Positions 11,934 through 20,143 of a DNA stretch of 64,000 nt are shown piece after piece; the first letter of the stretch is position 1; each line of letters begins with the position of its first letter. The DNA comes from DATAVB01 sp036267955 (lineage in GTDB: Bacteria > Actinomycetota > Actinomycetes > Mycobacteriales > QHCD01), in NCBI GenBank assembly GCA_036267955.1, contig DATAVB010000046.1, forward strand, positions 82,564 through 146,563, in the 5' to 3' direction. Under the pieces are notes generated by a model, which worked only from the letters and a program-made list of their open reading frames with translations, searched no databases and was not told where the DNA came from. Made by a program: the position numbers and the translations under genes.

Positions 11934-12545
11934 ATGAGCTCACCGCGGATCGTGGTCCTGGACTACGGCTCGGGAAATCTCCGCTCCGCGCAGCGGGCGT
12001 TGGCCCGGGTCGGTGCGGACGTGACGGTCACCGCGGACCGCAGCGTGGCCCGGGCCGCCGACGGGCTGGTCGTGCCGGGGGTCGGCGCATTCGCCGCCTG
12101 CATGGAGGGTCTGGTCAAGGCCGGCGGCGGTGACGTGGTGCGGGCCCGGCTCGCCGAGGGCAAGCCGGTGCTCGGGATCTGCGTGGGAATGCAGATCCTC
12201 TTCGAACGCGGGGAGGAGCACGGGCTGCGTACCGACGGACTGGGAATGCTGTCCGGCGCGGTCCGCCGGCTGCACGCGGATGTGCTGCCACATATGGGAT
12301 GGAACACGGTACAGGCCGCCGAGAAAAGCGTATTGTTCGCCGGAATTCCGGCCGATACCCGCTTTTATTTCGTACATTCCTATGCCGCGTCGATGACGGA
12401 CGGCACGGTGTCGACGAGTCATCACGGTGAGCAGTTCGTGGCGGCCGTGGAACGGGGCCGGCTGGCCGCCACCCAGTTCCACCCGGAAAAGTCCGGGGAC
12501 GCCGGTGCCGAGTTGCTGAAGAACTGGCTTGGCACCGTCGGCTGA
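11934..12545 (+). CDS. hisH: Imidazole glycerol phosphate synthase, glutaminase subunit
   Basis: Class I glutamine amidotransferase, 203 residues, that supplies ammonia to HisF for imidazole ring closure. GICVGMQ carries the nucleophile Cys83, and FHPEKS holds the His-Glu of the triad. The conserved start LDYGSGNLRS follows the ATG at 11934, which has a GGAG site about 10 nt upstream. The frame is open further upstream, but homology begins at this ATG. Unlike most actinobacterial clusters, the next gene on this strand (priA) is about 870 nt away because an antisense SH3 gene intervenes. Confidence 0.96.
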   Translation: MSSPRIVVLDYGSGNLRSAQRALARVGADVTVTADRSVARAADGLVVPGVGAFAACMEGLVKAGGGDVVRARLAEGKPVLGICVGMQILFERGEEHGLRTDGLGMLSGAVRRLHADVLPHMGWNTVQAAEKSVLFAGIPADTRFYFVHSYAASMTDGTVSTSHHGEQFVAAVERGRLAATQFHPEKSGDAGAELLKNWLGTVG

Positions 12546-12571
12546 CGCCTCGCGTGACCCGCGTGCCCTGC

Positions 12572-12638
12572 CTCGCCGATCTTGACCTATGGCTGAACAA
12601 AGCGGTCAACGGACCGCCACAAGGTCAAGGTCGGCGAG
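12572..12638. terminator. Stem-loop between convergent hisH and SH3 gene
   Basis: A 17-nt arm at 12572-12588 (CTCGCCGATCTTGACCT) pairs with 12622-12638 at 16 of 17 positions. The 33-nt loop contains an inner 5-bp stem (GCGGT 12602-12606 with ACCGC 12613-12617). It lies between two convergent genes and has no clear T-run, so it is best read as a bidirectional terminator or barrier hairpin. Confidence 0.5.
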
Positions 12639-12639
12639 T

Positions 12640-12671
12640 TGGACGGCGTTACTGGACGGCGTTATTGGACG
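12640..12671. repeat. 13-bp tandem repeat at the 3' end of the SH3 gene
   Basis: TGGACGGCGTTAC (12640-12652) is followed by TGGACGGCGTTAT (12653-12665) and a partial TGGACG. The second copy supplies the stop codon of the minus-strand SH3 gene. It looks like a local slippage duplication. Confidence 0.6.
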
Positions 12672-13204
12672 TAGGCCGAGGAGATCCAGCCGAGATTGCC
12701 GTTGCCCATCAGGACCTCGGCGAAGCCGCCGTTCTCGAAATCGCTCTTTCCGAGCGGCGAGGTGACGATCTGGCCCTTGCTCTTGGTCCCGATGACCGCC
12801 CCGTGCGTGGTGCTCGGCGCGTTCCGGACATTGACCGTGCCGGTGATCTGGTAGCGGGACTGGACGGACGGCTCCGGGCTCGGCCGGCCGAGGTCCGAGG
12901 CGTAGATCCAGCCCTCACCGCCGCCGGCGAAGTTGACCTGGTGGAAGCCACTGTCGAAATATGGGCAGGTCCAGGACGAGGTGACCTTCTGCCCGGTGTG
13001 CTTTCCGCCGCCGAAATGCCCGCCGGTGAAGCTGGCCTGCTTGTAGATGACGGTCGGGTGCGTGATCGTGAAACTGCAGGCGGTGTAGTCCGGATTGACC
13101 GACGCGCTCTTTACCGGAGTGGCAGCTCCGGCGCCATGTGCGGCCCCGACAGCCAGCATGGCGACCCCGACTCCGATACCGGTCAGACGACGAACTGTGT
13201 TCAT
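12662..13204 (-). CDS. Secreted SH3-like domain protein, antisense within his cluster
   Basis: Exported protein of 180 residues. The N-terminus has basic residues, a hydrophobic core and an Ala-rich cleavage region ending near residue 27. The mature part contains two bacterial SH3-like stretches: about 38-108, ending GEGWIYASDL, and about 115-180, with GTVNVRNAPS and a final GNLGWISSAYV. Cys43 and Cys80 could form a disulfide. There is no enzymatic domain, so cell-wall binding is the likely role (inference). It lies on the opposite strand between hisH and priA, convergent with the former and divergent from the latter. A repeat marks its 3' end, consistent with later insertion. Confidence 0.82.
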   Translation of the reverse strand: MNTVRRLTGIGVGVAMLAVGAAHGAGAATPVKSASVNPDYTACSFTITHPTVIYKQASFTGGHFGGGKHTGQKVTSSWTCPYFDSGFHQVNFAGGGEGWIYASDLGRPSPEPSVQSRYQITGTVNVRNAPSTTHGAVIGTKSKGQIVTSPLGKSDFENGGFAEVLMGNGNLGWISSAYVQ

Positions 13205-13336
13205 GATGATTCCCCCTGGAAGCGTTGTGTGACGGGCACTTCCCGTACGCAGTCAGGTAGATGCGGACGGCGGGAATCCGGTTGGAATTTGCTCGGCGCA
13301 ATTATCAGCAGCCATCCGGGCTACCGGCACAGTGCC

Positions 13337-13354
13337 TTATCGGGCACCCGATAA
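13337..13354. promoter_or_regulatory. Palindromic operator-like site in the SH3/priA divergent region
   Basis: TTATCGGGCACCCGATAA has 8-bp perfect arms with a 2-nt centre. It lies 57 nt before the priA GTG and 133 nt before the SH3 gene start. The right arm contains GATAAT, a good -10-like hexamer reading towards priA, so a bound protein would block that promoter. The regulator is unknown. Confidence 0.5.
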
Positions 13355-13410
13355 TCTGTAGCCAACCGCCCGGACACATCCGTATATCCGCACATCCCAG
13401 GAGACCTGCC

Positions 13411-14127
13411 GTGCCGCTGACTCTGCTCCCCGCCGTCGATGTGACCGAGGGCCGCGCCGTACAGCTGGCCCAGGGTGTGGCCGGCAGCGAGCGGGTGTAC
13501 GGCGATCCGGTGGACGCGGCTCTGGCCTGGCAGCGCGACGGCGGCCGGTGGGTGCACCTCGTCGATCTGGACGCCGCGTTCGGCCGCGGGGAGAACCGTG
13601 AGCTGATCGCGAAGGTGATCGCCGCGCTGGACATCGACGTCGAGCTCTCCGGCGGTATTCGCGATGACGACTCGTTGACCGCGGCGCTGGCGACCGGCTG
13701 CACCAGGGTGAACATCGGCACCGCCGCCCTGGAGAATCCGGACTGGGTACGCAAGGCGATCGGCGAGCACGGCGACCGGATCGCGGTCGGGCTGGACGTC
13801 CGCGGCACCACCCTGGCCGCGCGCGGCTGGACCGCCGAGGGCGGTGAGCTGTACGAGACGCTGGCCCGACTCGACCGCGACGGCTGTGCCCGCTACGTCG
13901 TCACCGACGTCCGCAAGGACGGGATGCTGGCCGGCCCCAATCTGCAGCTGCTGCGGGATGTCTGCGCCTTCACCGAGCGGCCCGTGGTCGCCAGCGGCGG
14001 GATCACCACCCTCGACGACCTGCGCGCCATCGCCACCATCGACGGGGTCGAGGGCGCCATCGTGGGCACCGCGCTCTACGAGAAGTCGTTCACCCTGCCC
14101 GATGCGCTCGCCGCGGTTTCTGCCTGA
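13411..14127 (+). CDS. priA: Bifunctional HisA/TrpF isomerase PriA
   Basis: (Beta-alpha)8-barrel of 238 residues. In actinobacteria this enzyme isomerises both ProFAR (histidine pathway) and phosphoribosyl anthranilate (tryptophan pathway). Seen: LLPAVDV near the N-terminus with the catalytic Asp10, GGIRDDDSL, and VVTDVRKDGMLAGPN (Asp166/Asp170), in which the general-acid aspartate lies. GTG at 13411 has a CAGGAGA ribosome site. The dual role is inferred from phylum, the absence of any trpF in the adjacent trp genes, and its place in a joined his-trp cluster. It must have its own promoter because the SH3 gene separates it from hisH. Confidence 0.93.
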   Translation: MPLTLLPAVDVTEGRAVQLAQGVAGSERVYGDPVDAALAWQRDGGRWVHLVDLDAAFGRGENRELIAKVIAALDIDVELSGGIRDDDSLTAALATGCTRVNIGTAALENPDWVRKAIGEHGDRIAVGLDVRGTTLAARGWTAEGGELYETLARLDRDGCARYVVTDVRKDGMLAGPNLQLLRDVCAFTERPVVASGGITTLDDLRAIATIDGVEGAIVGTALYEKSFTLPDALAAVSA

Positions 14128-14191
14128 GCCGCTCCGACGTGATCCAATAGGCGGGTCGCCCCACCACCGGAACCACAGCGAGGAGGCCCAG

Positions 14192-14959
14192 GTGAGCGTC
14201 GCGGTCCGAGTCATACCGTGCCTGGACGTCGACGCTGGCCGGGTCACCAAGGGCGTCCGGTTCGCCGATAACCGGGACGTCGGTGACCCGGTGGAGCTGG
14301 CCAGGTACTACGACGCCGAGGGCGCCGACGAGCTCGTCTTCTACGACATCACCGCCTCGGCGCAGGCGCGGGAGACCACCTACGACGTGGTCCGGCGCAC
14401 CGCCGAGCAGGTGTTCATCCCGCTGACCGTCGGCGGCGGCGTCCGGACGATCGGTGACGTGGACGCGCTGCTGCGCGCCGGCGCGGACAAGGTGTCGCTC
14501 AACTCCGCGGCGGTGGCCCGCCCGGCGGTCTTGCGCGAGGCGGCGCTGCGCTTCGGTTCGCAGTGCGTGGTGCTCTCGGTCGACGCCCGGCGCAGCGCGG
14601 AGGCCCGCAGCGGCTTCGAGGTGACCTCGCACGGCGGCCGGCAGGCCACCGGGCTCGACCTGATCGAATGGGTCGTCCGGGGCCAGGCGCTGGGCGCGGG
14701 GGAGATCGTGGTCAACTCGATGGACGCCGACGGCACCCGCGACGGCTTCGACGTCGAGATGATCCAGGCGGTACGGGAGAAGTCCACCGTTCCGGTCGTG
14801 GCCAGCGGTGGTGCGGGTGCGATCGAGCACTTCAGCCCGGCGGTTGACGCGGGCGCCGATGCGGTCCTGGCCGCGAGTGTCTTCCACTTCGGCACGATCC
14901 GGATCGCCGAGGTGAAGGAGGCGCTGGCGAAATCCGGCGCCGTGGTCCGCACCATCTGA
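14192..14959 (+). CDS. hisF: Imidazole glycerol phosphate synthase, cyclase subunit
   Basis: Barrel subunit (255 residues) that uses HisH-derived ammonia to form imidazole glycerol phosphate and AICAR. VIPCLDVDAGRVTKGVRF at the N-terminus contains the catalytic Asp12, and VVLSVDARR holds the second active-site aspartate near 131. GGGVRT and SGGAG are the phosphate-binding loops. GTG at 14192 follows an AGGAGG ribosome site at 14181-14186. It is 64 nt downstream of priA in the same direction. Confidence 0.96.
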   Translation: MSVAVRVIPCLDVDAGRVTKGVRFADNRDVGDPVELARYYDAEGADELVFYDITASAQARETTYDVVRRTAEQVFIPLTVGGGVRTIGDVDALLRAGADKVSLNSAAVARPAVLREAALRFGSQCVVLSVDARRSAEARSGFEVTSHGGRQATGLDLIEWVVRGQALGAGEIVVNSMDADGTRDGFDVEMIQAVREKSTVPVVASGGAGAIEHFSPAVDAGADAVLAASVFHFGTIRIAEVKEALAKSGAVVRTI

Positions 14960-15343
14960 TCGACGCCGGCGTAGGTGAGTTGCGCGCCTTTGCGGGAGAC
15001 GCTGGATTTGTGCGCGGCTGAAAGTCCTTCTGTGTAGGCAGGCTGGGCCGCCTGATCCGAATTGACGAGCCGCACGGATATCCGGGTGGAATTGGATTTC
15101 GATCGACCTGGGAGCCGCGGCCCGATTGACGGACCGGTTTCCCCGCCTCTGGGCGGCGTGATCATGCAGAAAAGGCTCGTCCGTACGGCGTGTCGCGAAC
15201 CCTTTCTGCATGATCGCGGCCGCGGCGGGCGTGTTGCTCGGCGCGGGAGAGCGCTTTCCGGGTGGGCCTGGTATCGGGCGCGCGCGGGGTTGGTTGTCGG
15301 GCGGGGCCGGGCGGATTACGTGTCGCGCGAGGTGCCCGGCACA
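14960..15343. other. 384-nt hisF-hisI intergenic region
   Basis: No credible gene on either strand. The open frame that continues upstream of hisI lacks homology before the HisI start and is rejected. The region contains the inverted repeat listed at 15160-15215. I saw no Trp-codon-rich leader peptide ahead of hisI-trpE, so classical attenuation is not supported. Confidence 0.6.
15160..15215. repeat. Inverted repeat with GATCATGCAGAAA core
   Basis: Two 20-nt arms (15160-15179 and 15196-15215) pair at 18 of 20 positions around a 16-nt loop. The outer ends read GATCATGCAGAAA and TTTCTGCATGATC. It is intergenic and resembles, in its GATCATG ends, repeats at about 23690-23900 and 41718-41772. 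Confidence 0.75.
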
Positions 15344-15757
15344 ATGGACCGCATGACCTCAGCTGCCCGCCCTTCCGCCCTCGACCCTGCGATCGCCGCC
15401 CGGCTCAAGCGTGACGCGCACGGCCTCTTCCCGGCCGTGGCGCAGCAGCATGACACCGGCGAGGTGTTGATGGTCGGCTGGATGGACGACGAGGCGCTGC
15501 ACCGCACCCTGACCACGGGCCGCTGCACCTACTACAGCCGCAGCCGGCAGGAGTACTGGGTGAAGGGGGAGACCTCCGGCCACCAGCAGTGGGTTAAGTC
15601 GGTGGCGCTGGACTGTGACGCTGACACCGTGCTGGTCAAGGTCGACCAGGTCGGCGCCGCCTGTCACACCGGCGACCGTACGTGTTGGGACGCCGGCCTG
15701 CTTGACGCCGTGGTCGGCGAGCGCCCGCGCGACTCGGTGGGGAGCCAGCCGGCGTGA
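15344..15757 (+). CDS. hisI: Phosphoribosyl-AMP cyclohydrolase
   Basis: Zinc enzyme that opens the purine ring of phosphoribosyl-AMP, histidine step 3. The 137-residue single-domain form lacks the HisE pyrophosphatase domain. GWMDDEAL, TYYSRSRQEYWVKGETSG and the later CDAD..C..GDRTCW cysteine motifs are typical. Two in-frame ATGs lie at 15344 and 15353; the first has the better-placed GAGG ribosome site. Its stop overlaps the GTG of trpE (GTGA), physically joining histidine and tryptophan synthesis. A separate hisE and hisG are not in this window. Confidence 0.95.
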   Translation: MDRMTSAARPSALDPAIAARLKRDAHGLFPAVAQQHDTGEVLMVGWMDDEALHRTLTTGRCTYYSRSRQEYWVKGETSGHQQWVKSVALDCDADTVLVKVDQVGAACHTGDRTCWDAGLLDAVVGERPRDSVGSQPA

Positions 15758-17265
15758 CCTCGACCGCAGACCTGAGCCGCGAAGAGTTCCGCGACCTGGC
15801 GGCCAGCCACCGCGTCATCCCGCTGACCCGCCGGCTGCTCGCCGACAGCGAGACCCCGGTCGGCGTGTACGGCAAGCTCGCCGGCGGGCCCGGCACGTTC
15901 CTGCTCGAGTCGGCCGAGCACGGCGTCTGGTCGCGCTATTCGTTCATCGGGGTGCGCTGCCCGGCGGTCCTGACCGAGCGCGACGGCAAGACCGCCTGGC
16001 TCGGCGACGCCCCGTCATCCGGGCTCCGCTCGCGAGTCGCTCCGCCGTTCGACGATTCGCCCGAGGACCCGCTGCTGGCCGTACGGGACACGATCGAGCG
16101 GTTGCGCACGCCCCGGTTCACCGACCTGCCACCGCTGACCGGTGGACTGGTCGGCTATGTCGCGTACGACGCTGTACGCCGGCTGGAACGGTTGCCGGAC
16201 CTGGCCGAGGACGATCTGCAGCTGCCCGAGCTGGCGATGCTCTTCGCCGCCGATCTGGCGGTGCTCGACCACTCGGACGGCTCGATCCTGCTGGTGGCCA
16301 ACGCGTTCCCGGAGAGCAGTGACGGCGCCGATCAGCACTACGACGACGCGCTGGCCCGCCTCGATGCGATGCACGAGAAGCTGACCGAGCCGACCCCGGC
16401 GACGGTCACCGCGTTGCGTTTTCCCGAGCCCCGCTACACCTCGCATTCGCCGGACGGCATCGGCGAGGGGGTGAAGCGCGCGGTCGAGGAGATCCATGCC
16501 GGCGAGGCGTTCCAGGTCGTCGTGTCGCAGCGCTTCGAGATGCAGACCGACGCCGAGCCGTTGGACGTCTACCGGGTGTTGCGCACCACCAACCCCAGCC
16601 CGTACATGTACCTGCTGCGGTTCCCGGACGGCACCGACATCGTCGGCTCCTCGCCGGAGGCGCTGGTCCGGGTGACCGGCGGCCGCGCGCTGCTGCACCC
16701 GATCGCCGGCACCCGCTGGCGGGGCGACACCCCGGACGAGGACGCGCGGCTGGCGGCCGAATTGCTGTCCGATCCGAAGGAACGGGCCGAGCACGTGATG
16801 CTGGTCGACCTGGGGCGCAACGACCTGGGCCGCACCTGCAGGCCGGGCAGCGTCGACGTCGTGGACTTCATGGACATCGAGCGCTACAGCCACGTCATGC
16901 ACCTGGTGTCCACTGTGGTCGGTGAGCTGCAGGAGGGGCGGACTGCCTTCGACGCGTTCACCGCCTGCTTCCCGGCCGGCACCCTGTCGGGCGCCCCGAA
17001 GCCGCGGGCGATGGAGATCATCGAGGAGTTGGAGCCGGTCCGCCGCGGGCTCTACGGCGGCACCGTCGGATACCTCGATTTCGCCGGTGACCTCGACATG
17101 GCGATCGCGATCCGCACCACCTTGATGCGGGACGGAAACGCCTATGTACAAGCGGGTGGCGGCATCGTCGCCGACTCCGATCCGGTGGCGGAGGAGCAGG
17201 AGTCGCAGAACAAGGCGCGCGCGGTGCTGCGGGCCGTCGCGGCCGCGGAGACGCTCCGGCAATGA
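15754..17265 (+). CDS. trpE: Anthranilate synthase component I
   Basis: Chorismate-utilising enzyme of 503 residues producing anthranilate with an amidotransferase partner. The N-terminal LLES (residues 50-53) is the tryptophan feedback-binding motif. The C-terminal catalytic domain shows IAGTRWRG, LVDLGRNDLGR, LSGAPKPRAMEIIEELE and GGTVGYLDF. The glutaminase trpG and trpD are absent from the window, so they must be elsewhere. GTG at 15754 overlaps hisI. It ends in an ATGA overlap with the next gene. Confidence 0.97.
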   Translation: MTSTADLSREEFRDLAASHRVIPLTRRLLADSETPVGVYGKLAGGPGTFLLESAEHGVWSRYSFIGVRCPAVLTERDGKTAWLGDAPSSGLRSRVAPPFDDSPEDPLLAVRDTIERLRTPRFTDLPPLTGGLVGYVAYDAVRRLERLPDLAEDDLQLPELAMLFAADLAVLDHSDGSILLVANAFPESSDGADQHYDDALARLDAMHEKLTEPTPATVTALRFPEPRYTSHSPDGIGEGVKRAVEEIHAGEAFQVVVSQRFEMQTDAEPLDVYRVLRTTNPSPYMYLLRFPDGTDIVGSSPEALVRVTGGRALLHPIAGTRWRGDTPDEDARLAAELLSDPKERAEHVMLVDLGRNDLGRTCRPGSVDVVDFMDIERYSHVMHLVSTVVGELQEGRTAFDAFTACFPAGTLSGAPKPRAMEIIEELEPVRRGLYGGTVGYLDFAGDLDMAIAIRTTLMRDGNAYVQAGGGIVADSDPVAEEQESQNKARAVLRAVAAAETLRQ

Positions 17266-17987
17266 CAGGGCACCCAGCCGGATCGGACACGGCGGTGTCC
17301 GATCGGCGCGAATTCGGCCTGGTGGTGGTGCTGCTCATCGTCGGCTCCGCACTGCTCTTCCTGGCCAGCAGCCGCGGTTGGGTGACGCTCTCGGTCGCCC
17401 GGAGCCGACCGCTGGCCGACCTGAAACGCCCGGTCTCCGGGGCGCATGCGCAGCCACTGCTGACCGCGCTCGCCGTCGTCGGGCTGGCGGCGGTGGTGGC
17501 GCTGTTGGCCACCCGGCGGGCCGGGCGGCAGATCGTCGGCGCTCTGGTCACCGTCGTCGCCGTGGTGGTGCTGGTCTGGCTTGTGCGAGACCTGCGTGGC
17601 ATGTCGGCGCACCGGGCCAAGTCGCTCCTGGACGACGGCGGGCCGGTGGTCGGGGTGTCGGCCGGAGCACGGGTCACCGTGGATCTGCATCTGTTCTGGG
17701 TTGCCGTCGCTCTGACCGGCGCGGTCATGCTCGCTATCGGCGGCCTCGCCGCGGCGGCACGAGGGCGGGGCTGGCCGGCGATGGGCAGCCGATATGATCG
17801 GCCGAGGCAGACATCGGACACCTCCGGCCGCTCGGGTGGCGAGGCCGTCGAGCCGAGCGACACGTCCGTACGGAGCGCGACTGCCGCGGGGGACGCCGGA
17901 TCGGATCGCGCGCCGGCAACCGAGCGGCGGCTCTGGGAGGCGCTCGATCGGGGTGAGGATCCGACAGCCGGCGAGGATTCCGGCTGA
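17262..17987 (+). CDS. Trp-operon-associated membrane protein (TIGR02234 type)
   Basis: Membrane protein of 241 residues from the family named for its place in actinobacterial trp operons (Rv1610 is the M. tuberculosis equivalent). About four hydrophobic segments: 14-34, 65-83, 88-107 and 140-165. The SRGWVTLS block and the polar C-terminal tail (about 175-241) fit the family. ATG at 17262 overlaps trpE by four bases. Function is unproven; its fixed position suggests a role linked to tryptophan or anthranilate metabolism. Confidence 0.88.
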   Translation: MTGHPAGSDTAVSDRREFGLVVVLLIVGSALLFLASSRGWVTLSVARSRPLADLKRPVSGAHAQPLLTALAVVGLAAVVALLATRRAGRQIVGALVTVVAVVVLVWLVRDLRGMSAHRAKSLLDDGGPVVGVSAGARVTVDLHLFWVAVALTGAVMLAIGGLAAAARGRGWPAMGSRYDRPRQTSDTSGRSGGEAVEPSDTSVRSATAAGDAGSDRAPATERRLWEALDRGEDPTAGEDSG

Positions 17988-18083
17988 CTGCCTGCGGATC
18001 GGCGCCCTTGGGGGGCAACGGATCGGGTGGGTTCGTGCTGGATAGCATGAGATCGCCCGATGAAACATGAGGGGATTCACATT

Positions 18084-18893
18084 GTGAGCGTTCTCGGCGA
18101 CATTCTCGTGGGAGTTCGCGAGGATCTCGCCAGCCGTGAAGCGGCCGTGCCCTTGTCCGAGCTGAAGAAACTATGTGAGCGCCAGGCGGCGCCCCGCGAC
18201 GCGATGGCCGCCTTGCGCGCGCCCGGCGTCGGGGTCATCGCTGAAGTGAAGCGGGCCAGCCCGTCGGCCGGCCAACTGGCCGCCATCGATGACCCGGCCG
18301 CGCTGGCCCGTGAATACGCCGAGGGCGGGGCCCGGATCATCAGCGTGCTGACCGAGGGGCGCCGATTCCACGGTTCGCTGGAGGATTTCGACGCCGTCCG
18401 CGCGGCGGTCGATGTTCCCCTGCTGCGTAAAGACTTTGTCGTCTCCTCGTATCAGGTGCACGAGGCGCGGGCACATGGCGCGGACGTGGTGCTGCTGATC
18501 GTGGCGGCGCTCGAGCAGAACGCGCTGGTCAGCCTGGTGGAGCGGGTCGAGTCGCTCGGCATGCTGCCGCTGGTCGAGGTGCACGACGAGGCCGAGGCCG
18601 ACCGGGCCCTGGCCGCCGATGCCAAGGTGATCGGCGTCAACGCCCGCAATCTCAAGACGCTCGCGGTGGACCGCAGCGTCTTCGAGCGGATCGCGCCCGG
18701 GCTGCCCTCGCAGGTGGTCAAGGTGGCCGAGTCCGGGGTCCGCGACACCCACGACCTGATCGGGTACGCCGCCGCCGGCGCCGATGCCGTACTCGTCGGG
18801 GAGGGCCTGATCACCAAGGACAGCCCCCGGCAGGCCGTCGCTGACCTGGTCACCGCCGGCTCCCACCCGGCGACCCCGGGACACTCGCGATGA
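18084..18893 (+). CDS. trpC: Indole-3-glycerol-phosphate synthase
   Basis: Barrel enzyme of 269 residues that closes the indole ring from CdRP. VIAEVKRASPSAG carries the catalytic lysine and substrate contacts; LLRKDFVV, GVNARNLKT and VAESGV follow in order. I place the start at GTG 18084, giving MSVLGDILVGVREDL as in relatives, with a GAGGGG ribosome site at 18069-18074; an ATG at 18060 would add eight unlikely residues. Monofunctional, with PriA supplying the TrpF reaction. Overlaps trpB by four bases. Confidence 0.95.
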   Translation: MSVLGDILVGVREDLASREAAVPLSELKKLCERQAAPRDAMAALRAPGVGVIAEVKRASPSAGQLAAIDDPAALAREYAEGGARIISVLTEGRRFHGSLEDFDAVRAAVDVPLLRKDFVVSSYQVHEARAHGADVVLLIVAALEQNALVSLVERVESLGMLPLVEVHDEAEADRALAADAKVIGVNARNLKTLAVDRSVFERIAPGLPSQVVKVAESGVRDTHDLIGYAAAGADAVLVGEGLITKDSPRQAVADLVTAGSHPATPGHSR

Positions 18894-20143
18894 GCGAATC
18901 GATTTCCACCGCGTCACTAAACACAGTGGACAGTCCTGACGCGACAGGTCATTTCGGCCCCTACGGCGGGCGTTTCGTACCGGAAGCGTTGATCGCCGCG
19001 CTGGACGAGCTCGCGGCGGAATACCGGTCGGCGATGCAGGATCCGGAATTCACCGGTCGGCTGGGCGACCTGCTGACCAACTATGCCGGCCGGCCGAGTC
19101 TGCTCACCCCGGCGTTGCGCTTCTCCAGACACGCCGGTGGCGCGCAGATCTGGCTCAAGCGCGAGGACCTCAACCACACCGGTGCCCACAAGATCAACAA
19201 TGTGCTCGGTCAGGCGTTGCTGACCAAGCGGATGGGCAAGCCGCGGGTCATCGCTGAAACCGGCGCGGGCCAGCACGGTGTCGCCACCGCCACTGCGGCG
19301 GCCCTGCTCGACCTGGAATGCGTCGTCTACATGGGCGAGGAGGACACCCGGCGGCAGGCACTCAACGTCGCGCGGATGGAGCTTCTCGGCGCCACCGTCA
19401 TTCCCGTGACGAGCGGCTCGCGGACGCTGAAGGACGCGATGAACGAGGCGTTCCGCGACTGGGTGACCAATGTGGACACCACGCACTACCTGATCGGCTC
19501 GGTCGGTGGTCCGCACCCGTTCCCGACCATCGTCCGCGACTTCCAGCGGGTGATCGGGGTCGAGGCGCGGGAGCAGATCCAGCAGCAGGCCGGCCGGCTG
19601 CCCGATGCCGTCTGCGCCTGTGTCGGCGGCGGCTCCAATGCGATCGGCATCTTCCACGCGTTCCTGGACGACGCCGAGGTCAAGCTGTACGGCTTCGAGG
19701 CCGGCGGTGACGGCGTCGAGACCGGCCGGCACGCGGCGGCCATCACCGGTGGGTCGCCGGGCGTGCTGCATGGCGCCGCGTCCTATCTCCTGCAGGACGA
19801 GGACGGGCAGACCATCGAGAGCCACTCGATCTCGGCCGGTCTGGACTATCCGGGGGTCGGGCCGGAGCACGCGCTGCTGCACGACACCGGACGGGCGGTC
19901 TACCGGCCGATCACCGATGCGCAGGCGCTGGACGCGTTCCGGCTGCTCAGCCGTACCGAGGGCATCATTCCGGCCATCGAGTCCGCGCATGCGCTGGCCG
20001 GCGCGCTCGACCTTGGCCGCGAGCTCGGCCCGGACGCGATCATCGTCGTCAATCTCTCCGGTCGCGGGGACAAGGACGTCGACACCGCGGCCCGCTGGTT
20101 CGGCCTCATCGAGGGCGGCGCCGCCCCGGAGGTTGCGTCGTGA
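18890..20143 (+). CDS. trpB: Tryptophan synthase beta subunit
   Basis: PLP enzyme (417 residues) that condenses indole with serine. FGPYGGRFVPE near the N-terminus, HTGAHKINN with the PLP lysine at residue 101, GAGQHGVATA, and GGGSNAIG for cofactor phosphate binding are all present. This is the canonical TrpB1, not the TrpB2 paralogue. The ATG at 18890 overlaps trpC, and the gene ends in a GTGA overlap with trpA, as needed for balanced alpha-beta complex assembly. Confidence 0.97.
   Translation: MSESISTASLNTVDSPDATGHFGPYGGRFVPEALIAALDELAAEYRSAMQDPEFTGRLGDLLTNYAGRPSLLTPALRFSRHAGGAQIWLKREDLNHTGAHKINNVLGQALLTKRMGKPRVIAETGAGQHGVATATAAALLDLECVVYMGEEDTRRQALNVARMELLGATVIPVTSGSRTLKDAMNEAFRDWVTNVDTTHYLIGSVGGPHPFPTIVRDFQRVIGVEAREQIQQQAGRLPDAVCACVGGGSNAIGIFHAFLDDAEVKLYGFEAGGDGVETGRHAAAITGGSPGVLHGAASYLLQDEDGQTIESHSISAGLDYPGVGPEHALLHDTGRAVYRPITDAQALDAFRLLSRTEGIIPAIESAHALAGALDLGRELGPDAIIVVNLSGRGDKDVDTAARWFGLIEGGAAPEVAS

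Noticed and set aside
12554..13354. Plus-strand open frame across the SH3 gene, which would keep the his operon uninterrupted
   Set aside because: The minus strand encodes a clean signal peptide and SH3 repeats with a normal composition; the plus frame is unstructured and Arg/Gly-rich.
15062..15343. N-terminal extension of HisI by about 90 residues
   Set aside because: The extension has no homology, reads through the inverted repeat, and HisI family starts match the ATG near 15344.
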